Below are positions 7,651 to 9,051 of a DNA stretch of 9,051 nt, piece by piece. Each line of letters begins with the position of its first letter. The first letter of the stretch is position 1. The position numbers and the translations under genes were made by a program. The notes beneath the pieces are model-generated. The model was not told where the DNA came from. It saw nothing but the letters and a program-made list of their open reading frames with translations, and did not search any database. This DNA comes from Bacteroidales bacterium UBA4893 (GTDB lineage Bacteria > Bacteroidota > Bacteroidia > Bacteroidales > P3), in the NCBI GenBank assembly GCA_002399025.1, contig DHCV01000037.1:1-9051 (forward strand), given 5' to 3'.

Positions 7651-7654
7651 AACA

Positions 7655-8082
7655 AAAAGATTGCTGCAATTCGTCAGGTAAGAAACGAAAAGAATATCCC
7701 TCAGAAGATAGAGCTTGAGCTTCATATCAAGTCTTCTTCAAACGATAACCTTCTTTTCGATGGAATAATAACCAAGCTTTGTAATCTTTCTAAGTTGGAA
7801 TATATCCAAGACAAGAAGGATGGCGCTCTTTCTTTTATGGTTCGCACAACGGAGTTATTTATTCCTCTTGGAGACACAATCAACAAGGAAGATGAGATAA
7901 AGAAACTCACCGCAGACCTTGATTACTATAAAGGATTTAAGCTGTCTGTTGAAAAGAAACTTTCAAACGAAAAGTTCGTTTCAGGAGCTCCTGCTCAGGT
8001 AGTAGAAAACGAGAAAAAGAAACTTTCCGACGCCGAACAAAAAATCACCTCAATAACCGAGCAACTAAAATCTTTAGTATAA
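7655..8082 (+). pseudogene. valS: C-terminal fragment of valyl-tRNA synthetase, 5' portion absent
   Basis: The frame from about 7655 to the TAA at 8080-8082 encodes some 142 residues that match the C-terminus of class Ia valyl-tRNA synthetase, including the tRNA-binding coiled-coil arm. Visible landmarks are AAIRQVRNEKNIPQK, ITKLCNLSKLEYI, SFMVRTTELFIPLGD, EEI-type heptads (DEIKKLTADLDYYKGF), KKLSNEKFVSGAPAQVVE and NEKKKLSDAEQKI. Full-length enzymes are around 870-880 residues. The Rossmann catalytic domain with HIGH and KMSKS, the editing domain and most of the anticodon-binding domain are missing, and upstream DNA is repeat sequence instead. The fragment has no stops or frameshifts and keeps the codon bias of a highly expressed gene (about 14 of 22 lysines AAG, against about 2 of 21 in aroK), so it is young or still selected. 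An intact valS must exist elsewhere if the join is real. The in-frame GTG at 7627 lies inside the repeat and is an unlikely start. Confidence 0.88.
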
Positions 8083-8090
8083 TGCATTTT

Positions 8091-8120
8091 AAAAAGGGAG
8101 GTTTTTATAATAAGCCTCCC
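8091..8120 (-). terminator. intrinsic terminator between convergent valS fragment and T9SS cargo gene
   Basis: GGGAGG (8096-8101) pairs perfectly with CCTCCC (8115-8120), and the stem extends by about three inner pairs, including one G-T, to leave a 7-nt loop. Read on the minus strand the stem is followed at once by TTTTT (8095-8091), the classic Rho-independent layout, about 43 bp after the stop of the T9SS gene. On the plus strand the hairpin follows the valS stop by 13 bp but lacks a T tract, so in that direction it would act more weakly. Confidence 0.8.
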
Positions 8121-8163
8121 CTCAAATACAATGTCAACTATATAAATAAGAATTAATATTTAT

Positions 8164-9051
8164 CTAATTCCTGATTATCTTACGAGAATAAACATTCTTT
8201 TCGGTTCTTACTTTTAGGATATAAACCCCTTTTGGCAATAGAAAAAGGCTTAGTTTTTCTGTTTTTGCTTTTGGATTATTTTTCATAAATATTAACTGCC
8301 CATTCATATTATAAAGAGAAAAATCAATTATCATTTCTCCTTGTGCTTTTATATTGACTTCATTATAGGCAGGGTTAGGATAAATAATTAAGTTATTACT
8401 ATTCTCTATTGCTATATCTTCTGCAGTGCTAAGATAAGGATGAAGAAAGGTAGTATCAGTATATTTTGCCATAAAAGCATTACTTCTTCCACTACTTCCA
8501 TTTAAAGAAATATCTCCAAAACTAATATTATTACTATACATTCCTGTTATAAATAAATCTCCATTATCATTCATTATTGTATTACCATCCCTTGTTTTTC
8601 CAGGATCAGCAAAAACAGGAATATTATTTACTTCAATTAACTCTCCATTATCCATCCAACGAACAATAGCAAAACCTGGATATGTTACTCCTCCTGTATG
8701 ATATACGCTATCTATTCCTTTTAAATGATGTATATATCTTAATTTTTTAATTACTTGATTATTTCTTGCAACAAAAGAATTTTCTGATTGCCTTTGAAAG
8801 AATACCCCATTAGTTACTCCATGAGAAATATATCTTCCTGTTTCCTTATTTAATTTGGCAAAGAATAAGCCAACTTTTTTAGGTGTGCCTGTTGATGTAT
8901 CTGTCTCAAATAGTAATTGAGTTCCATCATCAAAATATAATTTGCAAATTGTAGAGTCATAAACAAGTTGATTATTTAAGATATATGCTAAGGAGTGGTA
9001 TGCGTAACCTGATATGTATATAGAATTATTATCTTTATTAATAGTTGATGT
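8164..9051 (-). CDS. secreted repeat protein with T9SS type A C-terminal sorting domain, 5' part beyond the window
   Basis: The frame is open from the right edge to the TAG at 8164-8166, giving 295 residues of a longer protein. The internal ATG at 8653-8655 is not the likely start, because coding sequence continues uninterrupted upstream. The last 80 or so residues are a T9SS type A sorting domain: IIYPNPAYNEVNI, a central YNMNGQLI strand, then LPKGVYILKV and a basic VYSRKIIRN end. This domain directs export through the type IX system and is removed at the cell surface. Upstream, LFITGMYSNNISFGDISL followed by SNAFMAKY resembles an SBBP-type beta-propeller repeat. A weaker likeness, SIYISGYAY, lies near the window edge. 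The specific function is unknown: no catalytic motif is visible, and an adhesin or surface-structure role is only a guess. The gene converges on the valS fragment. Confidence 0.88.
   Translation of the reverse strand, partial: TSTINKDNNSIYISGYAYHSLAYILNNQLVYDSTICKLYFDDGTQLLFETDTSTGTPKKVGLFFAKLNKETGRYISHGVTNGVFFQRQSENSFVARNNQVIKKLRYIHHLKGIDSVYHTGGVTYPGFAIVRWMDNGELIEVNNIPVFADPGKTRDGNTIMNDNGDLFITGMYSNNISFGDISLNGSSGRSNAFMAKYTDTTFLHPYLSTAEDIAIENSNNLIIYPNPAYNEVNIKAQGEMIIDFSLYNMNGQLIFMKNNPKAKTEKLSLFLLPKGVYILKVRTEKNVYSRKIIRN

Larger units (their letters stand above)
7463..7654. repeat. 192-bp palindromic element with inverted 28-bp ends (REP/BIME- or MITE-like)
   Basis: The left end (7463-7490) and the reverse complement of the right end (7627-7654) both begin TGTTGTG and agree at 25 of 28 positions, differing only at three sites. 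Each end is itself an imperfect palindrome. Between them lie three smaller hairpin-forming units and a degenerate heptamer array. Nothing in 7441-7654 resembles a gene, and no transposase is present. The structure resembles REP pairs in inverted orientation (BIME-like) or a small non-autonomous element with terminal inverted repeats. I see no convincing target-site duplication outside the ends. Family membership is inference, because I cannot check for other copies. The right end lies directly against the valS fragment. Confidence 0.65.

Noticed and set aside
7441..7654. CRISPR array or small RNA gene
   Set aside because: The repeats are few, differ in type and orientation, and have no regular spacers. 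No promoter-plus-terminator layout of an RNA gene could be recognised.
7627..8082. A complete 151-residue gene starting at GTG 7627
   Set aside because: The first nine or so codons lie inside the palindromic repeat, and the rest is plainly the tail of ValS, so the start looks like a chance of frame.
8164..8655. A complete 163-residue protein starting at the ATG at 8653-8655
   Set aside because: The frame continues open and protein-like to the right edge of the window (295 residues), so this methionine is internal to a truncated gene.

Overview
The window looks like a chromosomal piece of a low-GC Bacteroidota bacterium, probably of the Bacteroidales type. Four things support this. There is a secreted protein with a C-terminal type IX secretion (T9SS) sorting domain. 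There is an S46-family dipeptidyl-peptidase, a family typical of this phylum. The TamB homologue is of the bacteroidetal form. Promoter-like boxes match the Bacteroidota TAnnTTTG -7 consensus, and starts lack Shine-Dalgarno sequences. No rRNA, tRNA, CRISPR array, transposase or phage gene is visible.

Layout. Positions 1-5793 hold three closely packed minus-strand genes, read right to left: a 1498-residue TamB-like envelope protein (5793-1297), methylglyoxal synthase mgsA (1290-811), and the N-terminal 262 residues of an exported S46 peptidase (786-1, running off the left edge). Gaps of 6 and 24 bp suggest one operon. A 118-bp divergent region (5794-5911) separates this block from a plus-strand pair, tsaD (tRNA t6A37 synthesis) and aroK (shikimate kinase), 14 bp apart. 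The divergent region contains back-to-back -7-like boxes sharing a TTTGCAAA palindrome, and a tract of short tandem repeats that runs up to the tsaD ATG.

After aroK, 7441-7654 contains no intact gene. It holds a compact 192-bp repeat structure (7463-7654). Its two ends are near-identical inverted copies of 28 bp, each end can also fold as a hairpin, and further small palindromes and a degenerate heptamer array lie between them. Directly against its right end begins an in-frame C-terminal fragment of valyl-tRNA synthetase (7655-8082, about 142 residues), with the roughly 700 or more upstream residues of the enzyme absent. This beheaded valS next to a palindromic repeat is the most unusual feature here. 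It may be a real rearrangement, a partial duplication, or an assembly join at a dispersed repeat.

A strong hairpin at 8096-8120 separates the valS fragment from a convergent minus-strand gene (8164-9051, 5' end outside the window). That gene encodes a secreted, repeat-containing protein with a T9SS type A sorting domain.

Most of the window is ordinary housekeeping and envelope content: outer-membrane biogenesis (TamB), carbon overflow (MgsA), periplasmic peptide degradation (S46), tRNA modification (TsaD), aromatic biosynthesis (AroK) and T9SS cargo. I found no convincing new multi-gene system. The region 7441-8082 is where follow-up would be most productive.
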